Source of the DNA: Actinomycetes bacterium
Lineage (GTDB): Bacteria > Actinomycetota > Actinomycetes > Mycobacteriales > Micromonosporaceae
Reading direction: 5' to 3'
Assembly: GCA_023402505.1 (NCBI GenBank)
Contig: JAEYGD010000367.1
Span: 1 to 64,000, forward strand
Length of the DNA stretch: 64,000 bases
This document shows positions 50,256 through 59,877 of this stretch, one piece after another. Both the position numbers and the translations under genes were made by a program. Positions within the stretch are counted from its first letter, which is position 1, and the number at the start of each line of letters is the position of its first letter. The notes beneath the pieces were generated by a model, which had not been told where the DNA came from, did not search any database, and was given only the letters and a program-made list of their open reading frames with translations.

Positions 50256-50776
50256 GATGGTTTCCTGGCTTGTTTCGACGCTTGACTACGGCGAGGCGTC
50301 CGGCACCGGCTGACGGTCGTGGGCACCGCAGCAGTGTGCGCCGTGGTCGCCGGCTATTGCTCGTATACCGCGATCGCCGAATGGGTCGCCGACGTGCCGG
50401 CAACAACGGCTCTGGCCGTGGGCATGACCCCCGATCGGCGCCCATCGGAGGCGATGATCCGTCGGCTGTTGCAGGCCATGGACCCGCAGCTACTTACCGC
50501 GGCGATCGGCGTCTGGCTCGCCGGCCGGGCCACCGCCGCAACCCCGACGGCCGGCAGGGCCGTCGCCGTAGACGGAAAGACCCTGCGCGGCTCCCACACC
50601 ACCGACACCGCCGCCCGGCACGCAACGCCGCCATCGGCGCACTACGGACCGCCGGCATCACCAACACCGCCTGCGCCAACCGGCACCACGCCCGGACAGC
50701 ACCCGCCCGCAAAACTGGGGTCGACCCACCCGGCAAGGACGCGGACCGCACCGACGACACCGAGCCCGATGAGTGA
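50256..50776 (+). pseudogene. ISAs1-family transposase remnant
   Basis: Pieces of an ISAs1-type transposase in different frames. The N-terminal part VCAVVAGYCSYTAIAEWVADV, then RRPSEAMIRRLLQAMDPQLL and AVAVDGKTLRGS, is readable at about 50319-50620. The C-terminal part NAAIGALRTAGITNTACANRHHAR follows in another frame near 50625-50700. Most of the catalytic core between them is missing, so there is an internal deletion plus frameshifts. The preceding 49956-50255 holds no gene. This remnant closes the right side of the exporter island. Confidence 0.7.
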
Positions 50777-50832
50777 CAGTGCCACCGGTAGGGCTGAGCC
50801 CGGCTCGGCAACGTAGATCGGCGGCACCCCAG

Positions 50833-50863
50833 GTGGCTGAGCGAGTAGACGCTCAGCCCACCC
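50833..50863 (-). terminator. Hairpin after the minus-strand operon
   Basis: GGTGGCTGAGCG and CGCTCAGCCCACC pair around AGTAGA. It stands 67 bp beyond the stop of the last gene (50930) of the operon running leftward. Confidence 0.55.
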
Positions 50864-50929
50864 GTGGGTTTTCGAGCACGAAGCCGGCCCTTTTTGCGTT
50901 TTGTCGGCAGGCCGTCGTGCCTGTGGACG

Positions 50930-52432
50930 TCACTCGCTGCGGCTCGGGCGTCCTGCGTGGCCGGGCTGCCGACGGGTCCGCTTCCGCGCGATCCCCGGTC
51001 GTCGGGGGTAGTCCGGCGGTAGGTACCGGTAGACCGAACGCAGCGACTTGCCGATCCTCTCGGCGAGCAGTTCAGGGTCCAGGTTCGGCTCTTTGCGCAG
51101 CCAATAGGCCACTGCCTCCGCGGTTGTCTGCGGAATCTCCGAGTCCCCGTCGCCCACCTCGTCGTCGGCGTCATCGCCAGCACTGTCTTTGTCGTCCTCG
51201 CTCCCGCCTGCCGGGTTCGCGACGGCCGGTCCGTCCGGCGGCGCAGCGTGGGGCGGACCAGCGCCGCGGCTGTCGGCAAGCTGCTGATGGCCGTTGTCGT
51301 TCGGGGCCGGCTCGGGGTCTCCCTCTGGCTCCGGTTCCGGCTCCTGCCGCTCATCGCCTGGCGTGTCTGCCGCCAATGCGGTGGGCGCTGGCGAGGAGGA
51401 GGCGGGCTCAGGTGCCGGTGGCGCTTCGGCGACGTCTTCTCGTCGGAGCCAGCGACGGCGGCGACGTGCACTGTGAGCGGTCATGATTCGCTCTGGGGCG
51501 AGGTCTGCGGCCAGGATCGTGGTCAGCCCGTTGTAGTCGGCGGTGGCCGCGAGGCGGGCGGCGATCTCGTCCAGGTCGTACACCTGCACGGCGATGTCGG
51601 CGGTGGTCGAGTCCATCGTGGCTCTGATCTTGCGGTGGAGCACCTTGGCGATCGCGGCGTCGCGGCGTTGGCGGGCGATCGCGTCGCGGGCCGCGGTCAG
51701 GGACTCGTACAGGTCGAGACTGTCGGCCTTGGCGATGGACCGCGCCCGGGCGGTGACGACGGGGTGGCAGATCCAGTGGGCGAACACCTCGTAGGAGGGG
51801 GGTGCGGGTGGCAGGCCCCCGGTGGCGCGCAGCCGGTCGCGGCGCTGGTTGCCGGCGTGCATCAACCAGACGAGGTAGCCGAGGGCGGACATGCCCGCGT
51901 AGAAGCCGCCGACCAGGGGGTCGGGGTGGGCGGCCCAGTTGAAGGCCACGGCCGCGGCGGCGATCGCGGCGGACAGGAGGCGGGACACCATGGCCTGTTC
52001 GCCGAGCCGGCGTCGCACGTCGGCGTTGGCCATCACGACCACGCCGCCGAGTTCCAGCGCCGCGACGGCCGGGACCGCGACGAGCACCGGGACGCCCAGC
52101 GTTTCGACGGCGCCGGTGACTTGTCCGACGAGGGCGACCAGCAGCACCAGGACGTAGAACGCCTGGCGCATCCAGGCGGCGCGCCGGACCGCGGTGGCCA
52201 GGTCGGCATCCAGCGCGTCGCGCGTCGTCGGGGACGAGCCATGCCGACGCGCCGACCGGACCTGACGGCCGCTGCCCGGCGTCGTGCCGGGGGCGAGGAC
52301 GGTTGCCGGCGGCGGCCACACGGCGCCGTTGCGGCCGTTGTTTGCCGGCTGCGGGACGTCGCCGCCGGGTGTGGGCTGATCGTGCCGGTTGTCGCGACCC
52401 GCTTCGGGCGCCGTCGGAGGGTGCGGCGTCAT
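50930..52432 (-). CDS. SpdB/DUF2637-like membrane protein with C-terminal helix-turn-helix
   Basis: A 500-residue protein. After a disordered Pro-rich start, four hydrophobic helices occur (about 90-195): AFYVLVLLVALVGQVTGAV, VLVAVPAVAALELGGVVVMA, LSAAIAAAAVAFNWAA and GFYAGMSALGYLVWLMHAG. This pattern resembles the DUF2637/SpdB spread proteins of actinobacterial conjugative plasmids. A soluble region follows (YEVFAHWICHPVVTARARSIAKADSLDLY), then an acidic linker and a helix-turn-helix (DPELLAERIGKSLRSVYRYL). ATG 52432 overlaps the upstream LysM-BTAD stop. It may help intramycelial spread and gene control; both roles are inferred. Confidence 0.65.
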   Translation of the reverse strand: MTPHPPTAPEAGRDNRHDQPTPGGDVPQPANNGRNGAVWPPPATVLAPGTTPGSGRQVRSARRHGSSPTTRDALDADLATAVRRAAWMRQAFYVLVLLVALVGQVTGAVETLGVPVLVAVPAVAALELGGVVVMANADVRRRLGEQAMVSRLLSAAIAAAAVAFNWAAHPDPLVGGFYAGMSALGYLVWLMHAGNQRRDRLRATGGLPPAPPSYEVFAHWICHPVVTARARSIAKADSLDLYESLTAARDAIARQRRDAAIAKVLHRKIRATMDSTTADIAVQVYDLDEIAARLAATADYNGLTTILAADLAPERIMTAHSARRRRRWLRREDVAEAPPAPEPASSSPAPTALAADTPGDERQEPEPEPEGDPEPAPNDNGHQQLADSRGAGPPHAAPPDGPAVANPAGGSEDDKDSAGDDADDEVGDGDSEIPQTTAEAVAYWLRKEPNLDPELLAERIGKSLRSVYRYLPPDYPRRPGIARKRTRRQPGHAGRPSRSE

Positions 52433-55287
52433 GGGTGTTGCCTGCCGTCTCGGGGATCGGGCTTTCCGGTCGGGCGTTGCTGTCGCAGGCCGGTGATGAG
52501 TCGGTCGGCGAGTTTGATGGTTTCCTTGCTGGGCTCGGCGTCGATCTCGTCGAGCCGGCGGGTGAGTGTCCGGCGCAGGGTGCGGATCTGCTCGGAGTGT
52601 CCCAGTGCGGCGTGGGCGCGCATCGCTTGCTGGTAGAGGGCCTCGGCGTACGGGTCGTGGCGGATCGCGGCCTCGAGGACGGCCAGGGCTCGTGCCGGGT
52701 CGGCGGTCGCGGCGGCGAGAGCGAGGTGGGCGTCGAGGGCTTGGCGGCGGATCCCCTCGCGGTGCGCCTCGATCCATTCGTAGTCGAAGCCGTCGGCGAG
52801 TGCGCCGTCGTATGCGTCGACCGCGCGTTGCAGCGCGGCGGTCCGGTCGGCGTGGGTGGTGGCGCGCTCGGCGTCGCGCAGCGCGTCGCGCATGCGCCAC
52901 AGGTCCGTGTCGAGGGCGTCTCGGTTGAGGGAGTAGCGGCGTGACGGGTGGGTGAGGTAGGTGGCGGGCCCCCCGGTGCGGGCGAGGGCCTTGCGCAGGG
53001 CGGACACGTAGGTGTGCAGGCGGTGCGGCGCCTTCGCCGCTGGGGCGTCGGGGAGCAGGTCGTCGAGGATGTCGTCCTGTGCGGCGTCGCCGTCGTGGAC
53101 GACGAGGTAGACCAGCAGTTCGAGGGCTTTCGCCCGCAGCGGCAGGGTCGTGTCCATGTCCAGGATGCGGGCGCCGCCGAGGACCCGCACCGCGACGCGT
53201 CCGCCGGGAGGAGCCGACTGGTTGTTGCCCGCCTGCGGTTCTTCGACGGCCGGATCGCGCGAGTGTGAGACGACGAGAGCGGAGTCCGCGGGGGTCGGCT
53301 CGTCGTCGGGCAGCGGCGTGTCCGGCTCGCCGTCTTCGGCGTGGTCGACCTCGTCAACAGCGACAGTGCCGGCTGGGGTCGGTTGTGGGTCCTGGCCGGT
53401 GGCAGGGCGGGGGGTTTCGGTCGGTGCGGGGGGCCGGTGCTCGCCGGTGTGCGCTTCGGCGAGTGTGGTGAGCACACCGATCGTCTCGGCGGGGGTGAGG
53501 ACGCTCAGGCGGCCGATGTCGGCGGGGTGCGTCCCGTGGCGGGTTTCCCCTGCGGCGGGGGCGGTGGTGCCGTCGGTGTCGACGACGACGGCGTTCCCGT
53601 CTGGCCAGGCGCCGAGCAGGATGCCGTGGATGTCGAGGCGCTGTCCCTGGGCGAGCAGCGTGGCGACGCGGGCGCGCTCGTGCGCGGCGGTGGCATCGGC
53701 GATGAGCACCATCGGCGGCAGGGGCTCGGCCGTCGGGTCGGCGTCCCGCACGCCGGCGACGGTGTCGACCTCGTAGTCGAAGCACACCCGGGTGCGACGC
53801 AGCGTCTCGTCCTCGAGCATCGCGAGGGCGTCGGTGAGCCCGCCGGTGACGGTCAGCCGCGGCGTGTCCGGCACGCCTACCGCGGCAGCACCCAGCAGCG
53901 CCACCAGGGCGCCCGAGGGGATGACGACCCGGCTGCGCCCGTTCGGCTCGTCCAGGCCGCCGGAGGCGAGGGCGGACACCAGAAAGCCTCGTGCTGCCGC
54001 TTCGGCGCCCGGTCCGGTCAACCCCAGTCCGAAGGGTGGCCACACCGCGATCAGAGGGCTGGCCAGCGCGGGCGTGACTGGCGCTGGCACCTGCGTGGCC
54101 ACGATGTCGGACTCGTCGTCAGGTGCTGCGGTGCCGCTGGCGGCCTGGTCCCGTACGGGCAGGAGCGCGGCTTCGTGGGGGTCCTGGCGGCCGGCGGCGC
54201 CGCGCAGGCCACGGTGGATGCGTCCTACGACGCGGGGCATCGGGGCCATGGCCGGGTCGTCGAGGCAGGGCAGGGCCGAGGGCGCGCGGGGCACGTAGCG
54301 GCGCCGCCGGTGAGCCCAGACCAACGCGACCGCGGCGGCGATGGCGCAGGCCAGGCCCTCGTCGACCCAGCTGCCGCCCGGTAACCCCACGCCGCGGGAG
54401 GCATCCTCGCTCGGGCGATGGGCGTCGGCATCGGCCTGACCGGCGGACTGCTGCGCAGGCCTGCTCGGCGCGGTCGGGCTGTCGACGCCGGCTGCGGATT
54501 CCGGGTCGGTCGCCCCCGGGGTGGGTGCTGCGGCCGGACGCGTCGGCGTCGTCTGCCCGCCCGGCCCGGTGTCGCCGCCCGGCGCGGTGTCGGTGGGCGG
54601 GCGGGGCGTGGACGGTGCGGTGACGGCGGGGTCGGTGGGCAGGTGGAGGGTCCAGCCGGGGTAGATCAGGTCCGGGTCGCGCAGGGTGCCGCCGACGCGG
54701 GGGAAGCGGGCGCCGCGGTTGAGGGCGTAGATCTCCGGCCACCGGTCGGCGTCGCCGAGGGTCCGCTCGGCGATCCGGCACAGGCTGTCCCCGCGGCGCA
54801 CGGTGTAGGTAGATGCCGCGGGCGCGGCCGGTCGAGCGTCCTGGGCCTCTCGGGATGCTGCCGCCGGGGTGGGGGTGGCTGTTTCGTCTTTCGTGATCAG
54901 GTCGTCGCCTGTGGTGGTGACCGGGGCGGCGTGGGCGGTGGCGCCTGTGGCGGTGGTGACGGCGGTTGCGCCGAGCAACGCCGCCGTGAGGCTCTGGATC
55001 GGGCCGGGAAGGCGAAGCGCGACCGACCAGCGCCACCGGCGTGCCAGTGCGCGGTAGACGTGGGTGAGGGCGGAGGTGACCAGCAGCAGCCACAGCGCCG
55101 CCGCCGCGGCGACGGCGAGGGCGGTGACGAAACCGACGCCCATCGGTTGAGCGATCCACCGGCGGACGGCGTCCGGTGCGGGCAGCGCCGGCGCCCAGGC
55201 GCCGGTGGCCGCGAGAACGGCGGGGACGGCGGCCGTGGACGAGACGCTCGTGGCGATTGCCAACACGCGTGCGGTTCGGGACGTCAA
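52429..55287 (-). CDS. LysM- and BTAD-domain membrane protein
   Basis: A 952-residue protein. The N-terminal part has several membrane helices (VGFVTALAVAAAAALWLLLVTSA and others), a LysM domain at about 160-210 (YTVRRGDSLCRIAERTLGDADRWPEIYALNRG), a Pro-rich linker, and another helix (WVDEGLACAIAAAVALVWAH). A long middle domain follows, then a C-terminal winged helix plus BTAD (about 700-940, VRVLGGARILDMDTTLPLRAKALELLVYL and DTDLWRMRDALRDAERAT). LysM binds cell-wall glycans and BTAD is found in transcription activators, so it could sense the wall. TTG 55287 is chosen for GGGAGGCCAGG upstream. The shared operator-like motif and three CTCACACGAC repeats lie 100-160 bp before it. Confidence 0.8.
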   Translation of the reverse strand: MTSRTARVLAIATSVSSTAAVPAVLAATGAWAPALPAPDAVRRWIAQPMGVGFVTALAVAAAAALWLLLVTSALTHVYRALARRWRWSVALRLPGPIQSLTAALLGATAVTTATGATAHAAPVTTTGDDLITKDETATPTPAAASREAQDARPAAPAASTYTVRRGDSLCRIAERTLGDADRWPEIYALNRGARFPRVGGTLRDPDLIYPGWTLHLPTDPAVTAPSTPRPPTDTAPGGDTGPGGQTTPTRPAAAPTPGATDPESAAGVDSPTAPSRPAQQSAGQADADAHRPSEDASRGVGLPGGSWVDEGLACAIAAAVALVWAHRRRRYVPRAPSALPCLDDPAMAPMPRVVGRIHRGLRGAAGRQDPHEAALLPVRDQAASGTAAPDDESDIVATQVPAPVTPALASPLIAVWPPFGLGLTGPGAEAAARGFLVSALASGGLDEPNGRSRVVIPSGALVALLGAAAVGVPDTPRLTVTGGLTDALAMLEDETLRRTRVCFDYEVDTVAGVRDADPTAEPLPPMVLIADATAAHERARVATLLAQGQRLDIHGILLGAWPDGNAVVVDTDGTTAPAAGETRHGTHPADIGRLSVLTPAETIGVLTTLAEAHTGEHRPPAPTETPRPATGQDPQPTPAGTVAVDEVDHAEDGEPDTPLPDDEPTPADSALVVSHSRDPAVEEPQAGNNQSAPPGGRVAVRVLGGARILDMDTTLPLRAKALELLVYLVVHDGDAAQDDILDDLLPDAPAAKAPHRLHTYVSALRKALARTGGPATYLTHPSRRYSLNRDALDTDLWRMRDALRDAERATTHADRTAALQRAVDAYDGALADGFDYEWIEAHREGIRRQALDAHLALAAATADPARALAVLEAAIRHDPYAEALYQQAMRAHAALGHSEQIRTLRRTLTRRLDEIDAEPSKETIKLADRLITGLRQQRPTGKPDPRDGRQHP

Positions 55288-55428
55288 CCTGGCCTCCCTC
55301 GATCGTCCGGTCCGCAACGCGTGCGCGGCGCGGACGGGCGGCGGTGGACAGTGCCGTGACGCTATGACCGCCGGCGCGGTCGCGGGGCGAGATGCGGCCT
55401 GACAGCACCTCACACGACCTCACACGAC

Positions 55429-55446
55429 CTCACACCCCCAGGTCAG
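55429..55446 (+). promoter_or_regulatory. Shared operator-like motif, copy e, with CTCACACGAC repeats
   Basis: CTCACACCCCCAGGTCAG lies upstream of the LysM-BTAD gene, preceded by CCTCACACGA-type repeats (about 55408-55430). Relative to that gene it has the same orientation as copies b and f. It is the only obvious signal in the 291-bp gap 55288-55578. Confidence 0.5.
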
Positions 55447-55578
55447 TGCCATGACGGGTGTCGGCAGAGGAGCGGGCGGTCGACGGAGGTGTCGGGGGAG
55501 ACCCATGCCGCAGGGGAGACGAGCCGTCGCTGGACAGAAGCGGCGACGACGGCGCCCGTAGCCGCCGCCGACCGGTCG

Positions 55579-57651
55579 CTATCGGCGGGAGGCGGGGGCG
55601 TCGCGCATATTCGTGGCGGTCGTGGCCGCGTCTGCGTCCGGGCGCAGGCCTGCCTGCGTGAGGCGGCGGGCGTAGCCGTCGCGCAGCTCGTGGGCCGCGT
55701 CGTGCTCGCCGAGCGCGACGAGGGTGTTCACCGCGCGGGTGGTCAACTCGGCGTTGTAGGGGTCGACGCGGATCGCGGCCTGCAGCAGCGCGATGGCGCG
55801 GTGGGGGTCGGGGGTGGTGTCGGCGAGGGCCACATAGGCGTCGATCACGTGCCGGCGGATGGCTTCGCGGACAGGGCCGAGCCAGGGCCAGGCGCGCCCG
55901 GCGGCGAGGTCGTCAGGGTAGGCGTCGATCACGGCCTGCCAGGCGATGGTGGTGTTGGTGACGGCGGTGGCCGCGTGTCGAACCGCGTCGTAAAGGCGCC
56001 ACAGGTCGACGTCGATGTGGGTGGGGTTGAGGCGGTAGCGGTCGTCGGCGTGGTCGATGACGTTCAGCCCGGACGCGGTTCGGATGACGCCGCGGAGTTC
56101 GCTGAGGGTGGTGTACAGCCGGCTGGTGAGGGACTGCCGGGGGACGCCGGGCCACATGGCGTCGATCAACGGCCGGGTCTCTGCGCCGTCGGGGTGGGCG
56201 GCCAGATACACGAGGACCTGCAGGGCGGCGGTACGCCGGACGGTCACGGCTCGCCCGTCGACGAGCAGAGCCGGCTCGCCCAGCACGCGCAGTTCCAGCC
56301 GTCGGCCGGCAGCGGCGGACCGTGCGCGAGGGCTGCGGCGGGACGGCTGCCGGGGTACTCGCCAACCCGATGTCGCCTGGTCGATCGAGGTGACCGGCGT
56401 GGCGTCGGGCGGTGTCGGTTCGGGGTGGGCGATCACAGTGAGCAGGTCGGTGGCGGCGATCCGGTCGAGGACGCACCATCGTGGCCCGGACCAGTCGGGG
56501 CGGCGCGGGTCGTGCAGGTGGCCCCCTGGATCGGCCTGCCATGTCGGCCCGGCAGGCCAGCGGCCCAGCAGGACAACCACGCCGCCGCCCGGCGCCACCG
56601 CATCCGCCAGGGCCGCCACGTCGCGCCGGTCGCCGTCGTCGATGAGCAGAACCACTGTCGGGCCACCACCGGCGACGGCCGGACCGGCCGGGCGCGGGCC
56701 GGAGTCGTCACGCGCCCGGACCGACCGGCCGGCGGATTCCGCAATCCGCGTTGCTTCGTCGATGGTGTCCACGACGGTCAGCTGCGGCAGGCGCCGCCCA
56801 AGGGTCTCCGCGTGGGGGCCGAGGAGTCTGGTCAGGGCTGCCCTCGTGGTGACCAGTGACACCGCCGGCTGACGTTGCCCGGCCAGCAGCACGGTGACCA
56901 GAAGGCCCCGTCCGACGGCCAGAGCGCCCGGCCCGGTGATCCCCACACCGGTGGCCGGGAGGACGTCCCTGAGGGCGGGTATGCCCGCCGGGGAGGCCGG
57001 AGCAGCAACCGGGGCGGGCGCGTCGGCGAGGGCGGCCTGCACGGCGGCGACAGTCGGGGGCAGCGGGGCCAGATCGGGATCCTCGCGCGCGGACTGTCGG
57101 GGCGGGTGAGGCCGGTAGGCGCGGCGGCGGCGCAGCCATACCAGGGCCGCGGCGGCGGCGACGTGCTCGGCGACGTCACGGGGCAGCCATCCCGCCGGGA
57201 CGGTGATCCCGTCGTCCGCCGACACACCTGCGTCACGGGTCGTGGGGTCGTCGAGGGTTCCCGCCGTCGCCGGCTGCGGTGGTTGTGGCGGCGCCGCGGC
57301 GACCGCGTTGGTCGTGACGCCGAGGACGGCGGCGCCCGCCATCCCGCTGGCGGTCGCCTGCAGCGGTGTGGGCAGCGGCAGGCGCCGCAACCAGCGTGCC
57401 GTGGCGCGGACGCGGGTGAGGACCCGGACCGTGACCGTGTAGGCGAGCACCAGCCACAGCAGCCAGGCCGCGACGGTCAGCGCGGCGGTGAGGGTCTGCT
57501 CGGTCAGCGGCTGCCGCACCCACTCCCGCATCTGCTCCCCGGACGGCCGCCCACCCATCGGCGGGCCGACCAGGGACAGCAGCACCAGTGGCGGCCCGGC
57601 CAGGAGCGCGAGGACGACCAGCAGCGACATCAGCTGCCTCGGCCACCGCAC
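55579..57651 (-). CDS. BTAD-domain membrane protein
   Basis: A 690-residue paralogue of the preceding type without LysM. N-terminal membrane helices (LMSLLVVLALLAGPPLVLLSLVG and LTAALTVAAWLLWLVLAYTVTV) precede a region with ALVWLRRRRAYRPHPPRQ, matching the LysM-BTAD protein's ALVWAHRRRRYVPRAP. The C-terminus carries the winged helix (LELRVLGEPALLVDGRAVTVRRTAALQVLVYLAAHPDG) and BTAD (about 440-680, HIDVDLWRLYDAVRHAATAV). GTG 57651 is three bases after the Hsp70-type gene's stop, so the two are coupled; ATG 57630 is an alternative. It is probably a membrane-bound regulator; its targets are unknown. Confidence 0.75.
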   Translation of the reverse strand: MRWPRQLMSLLVVLALLAGPPLVLLSLVGPPMGGRPSGEQMREWVRQPLTEQTLTAALTVAAWLLWLVLAYTVTVRVLTRVRATARWLRRLPLPTPLQATASGMAGAAVLGVTTNAVAAAPPQPPQPATAGTLDDPTTRDAGVSADDGITVPAGWLPRDVAEHVAAAAALVWLRRRRAYRPHPPRQSAREDPDLAPLPPTVAAVQAALADAPAPVAAPASPAGIPALRDVLPATGVGITGPGALAVGRGLLVTVLLAGQRQPAVSLVTTRAALTRLLGPHAETLGRRLPQLTVVDTIDEATRIAESAGRSVRARDDSGPRPAGPAVAGGGPTVVLLIDDGDRRDVAALADAVAPGGGVVVLLGRWPAGPTWQADPGGHLHDPRRPDWSGPRWCVLDRIAATDLLTVIAHPEPTPPDATPVTSIDQATSGWRVPRQPSRRSPRARSAAAGRRLELRVLGEPALLVDGRAVTVRRTAALQVLVYLAAHPDGAETRPLIDAMWPGVPRQSLTSRLYTTLSELRGVIRTASGLNVIDHADDRYRLNPTHIDVDLWRLYDAVRHAATAVTNTTIAWQAVIDAYPDDLAAGRAWPWLGPVREAIRRHVIDAYVALADTTPDPHRAIALLQAAIRVDPYNAELTTRAVNTLVALGEHDAAHELRDGYARRLTQAGLRPDADAATTATNMRDAPASRR

Positions 57652-57653
57652 TC

Positions 57654-59564
57654 CTACCCACCTCCACCCGGCGGCATGCCGGCCGGCAGCATCACCGAGG
57701 TCTGTCCGGCGGGCGTGGGTGGAGCGGGGCGGATGACGCGGGTCCACAACCGGGACGCCCACCACACCGCGACAGCGACGGCGTAGGTGACGCCGAGGAT
57801 GCCGGCGGCCTGGTCATTGACGATCGCCGCGGTGATCACCGCAAGGGGAGCGGCGAGGATGAGACGGAACACCAGCGGCGTGACCAACGCCATGACCACC
57901 CCGACACCCAGCAGCAGCCCACCGAGCCGACCCGCGATGTCGATCCACAGCACCATGTCAGGCCACCGTTCGGCGGTCAGCGAGTACTGGACCAACCCCA
58001 TGCCGATCGCGGCCGTCACGACCGAGCCGGTCGGGGCGGCCAGCAGCGCCGACCAGCCGCCGTGCGGGACCCGCCACTGCCGGGCGGCCACCACCGCCAT
58101 CGCCACCGCCATCACGGCGATCGGGCTGATCGGCCACAACGCCCAACTCAGAAACCGGCCCACCGGCTGGCCGAAATACTGGCTGTACACCACCGCGTAC
58201 AGGCCGGCGATCGCCGTGCCGAGGGACACCGCCGCGAGGATGCCGACGCTGACCTTCCCACCCTCGGTGCGCATGTTCGGGGTGGGGCTGCGGGCCGCGA
58301 TCAGCGAGCCGAGCACAGTGCCGGCCGCGAGGCACGCCATCAGCGCCATCACGGCGGCCATCGCGAACTCGCCCCAGTTCAGGTCCACCCAGTAGTGCAC
58401 GTTGAGCGTGTTGTGCCGCTCCGCGGTCAGCAGGCACTGCCACGACAGCGCCAACGAGGCGAAACCCGGCACCGCGATCGCGACGGCCCGCCGCACCGGC
58501 GGCACCGGCACCTCCACCCGATCCTCGGCGCCTAGGTCGACCGCACCGGCGTCCGCAGCGCCCAGAGCAGCCGCGAACCGAGGCTCGGCAACGATCGTGG
58601 GACTGACACCCACGTGCTCGACGACCAGCACGCCCAACTGAGGCAGGTGTGCGCCGCCGCCGACGCAGTAGACACCAGCAATGTCGGCGGCCGTCAGCTC
58701 CGCGGCGGCGATCGCCTCCTGGATCAGCTGCGCGACCCGCTCCAGGACGGGGCGGGCGACCTCGTCGAGCATCCCGCTGTTCGCGACGACCGGCGCCTGG
58801 CCGGCCAGCGGCACCGTGACGACCGGATGGGCGGTCAAGGACTCCTTCGCGGTACGAACGCTCTCCGCCACCACCCACCGCTCCGCCTCATCGCCGGGCA
58901 TCCCCTCACCGCCGGTGAAAGCGACGGCCAAGGCTTGGTCGATGGCCTGGCCGCCGGCCCTCGAGTCGTCGAGGGTCGCCAGCACCTCGAAACCCGCCGG
59001 CCCTCGGCGCAGCACCGTCACCTCGGCGCCCGCGCCCACGTCGACAACGACGATGAACGCCCCGACCGGTAGCTGCAGACCGGTGGCCAGCAGGCGCCCG
59101 GCGACCGCCACCGGGGCCTCCACCAGACGCGGCTGCGGCAACCCCGCCCGGTGAGCGACCTGCCGCATCCAGGTACGCCGCCTCGGCCCCCAGCCCGCCG
59201 GCACCACCACCCGCACATCCCGCACTGGGCCACCGGCCACCCGCTGCGCCTCGACCGCGGCCCTGCGCAGCGGCGCCGCCGCCAACTCCAGCGCCTCCAC
59301 CGCGACGCCCTCAACGGTGAGATCGTCATCGGCCGGACGGCGAGGACTCGGCACGAGCCGGGTCGGCTCCCTCGCGGCAGCCTGGCGCGCCTGCTGCCCC
59401 GTCCACACCTCACCATCAGCGGCCACATAGACAGCACTGGGCAACTCCACCAGGCCGTCGAACGACAACGGGACCGAGCTGCCATCAGGCCAAGCGAGGA
59501 CCGCCTTGGTGGTGGCCGTGCCGCAATCAATCGACAGCCGCGCCTCCCCCGCCCGCATACGCAT
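57654..59564 (-). CDS. Hsp70-like ATPase fused to a polytopic membrane domain
   Basis: A 636-residue protein. The N-terminal 370 residues are an Hsp70/actin-fold ATPase: phosphate-1 motif LSIDCGTATTKAVLAWPDG, connecting region RVVVPAGWGPRRRTWMRQVAHRAGLPQPRLVEAPVAVAG, phosphate-2 FIVVVDVGAGAEVTVL and adenosine motif VYCVGGGAHLPQL. The usual substrate-binding domain is replaced by seven or eight membrane helices (for example FAMAAVMALMACLAAGTVLGSLIAA and LLLGVGVVMALVTPLVFRLI). ATG 59564 is taken; TTG 59570 and ATG 59558 are close. It heads the operon with the two BTAD proteins, so it may act as an ATP-dependent sensor or assembly factor at the membrane. Confidence 0.75.
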   Translation of the reverse strand: MRMRAGEARLSIDCGTATTKAVLAWPDGSSVPLSFDGLVELPSAVYVAADGEVWTGQQARQAAAREPTRLVPSPRRPADDDLTVEGVAVEALELAAAPLRRAAVEAQRVAGGPVRDVRVVVPAGWGPRRRTWMRQVAHRAGLPQPRLVEAPVAVAGRLLATGLQLPVGAFIVVVDVGAGAEVTVLRRGPAGFEVLATLDDSRAGGQAIDQALAVAFTGGEGMPGDEAERWVVAESVRTAKESLTAHPVVTVPLAGQAPVVANSGMLDEVARPVLERVAQLIQEAIAAAELTAADIAGVYCVGGGAHLPQLGVLVVEHVGVSPTIVAEPRFAAALGAADAGAVDLGAEDRVEVPVPPVRRAVAIAVPGFASLALSWQCLLTAERHNTLNVHYWVDLNWGEFAMAAVMALMACLAAGTVLGSLIAARSPTPNMRTEGGKVSVGILAAVSLGTAIAGLYAVVYSQYFGQPVGRFLSWALWPISPIAVMAVAMAVVAARQWRVPHGGWSALLAAPTGSVVTAAIGMGLVQYSLTAERWPDMVLWIDIAGRLGGLLLGVGVVMALVTPLVFRLILAAPLAVITAAIVNDQAAGILGVTYAVAVAVWWASRLWTRVIRPAPPTPAGQTSVMLPAGMPPGGGG

Positions 59565-59877
59565 AGTCAAACATGAGGATCACACTCACGTCACCCACCG
59601 ATCACTCACGGAGAGTAGAGACCGCGGGCCGAAAGCCAGATGAGCCAGTCCGAAGTCGCGCCCCTGGCACCGTGCTGCAGGTCTATGTGTGGGCGGGCGT
59701 GGGAAGCGGTGCCCGGCCTCGGGGGAAGCTCGGTGGCGACTGAACCGAGCCATGCGACGCGACGAGGACCCCTGCACTCGTGGCAGCCCTGCCCAGAGCA
59801 TGCAACCCCCGCCGGGCTCCACCACGAGCCGCCCGCACGATAAGCGGACAGTCGCTGATGTCCGCCGCGGGAACCTA

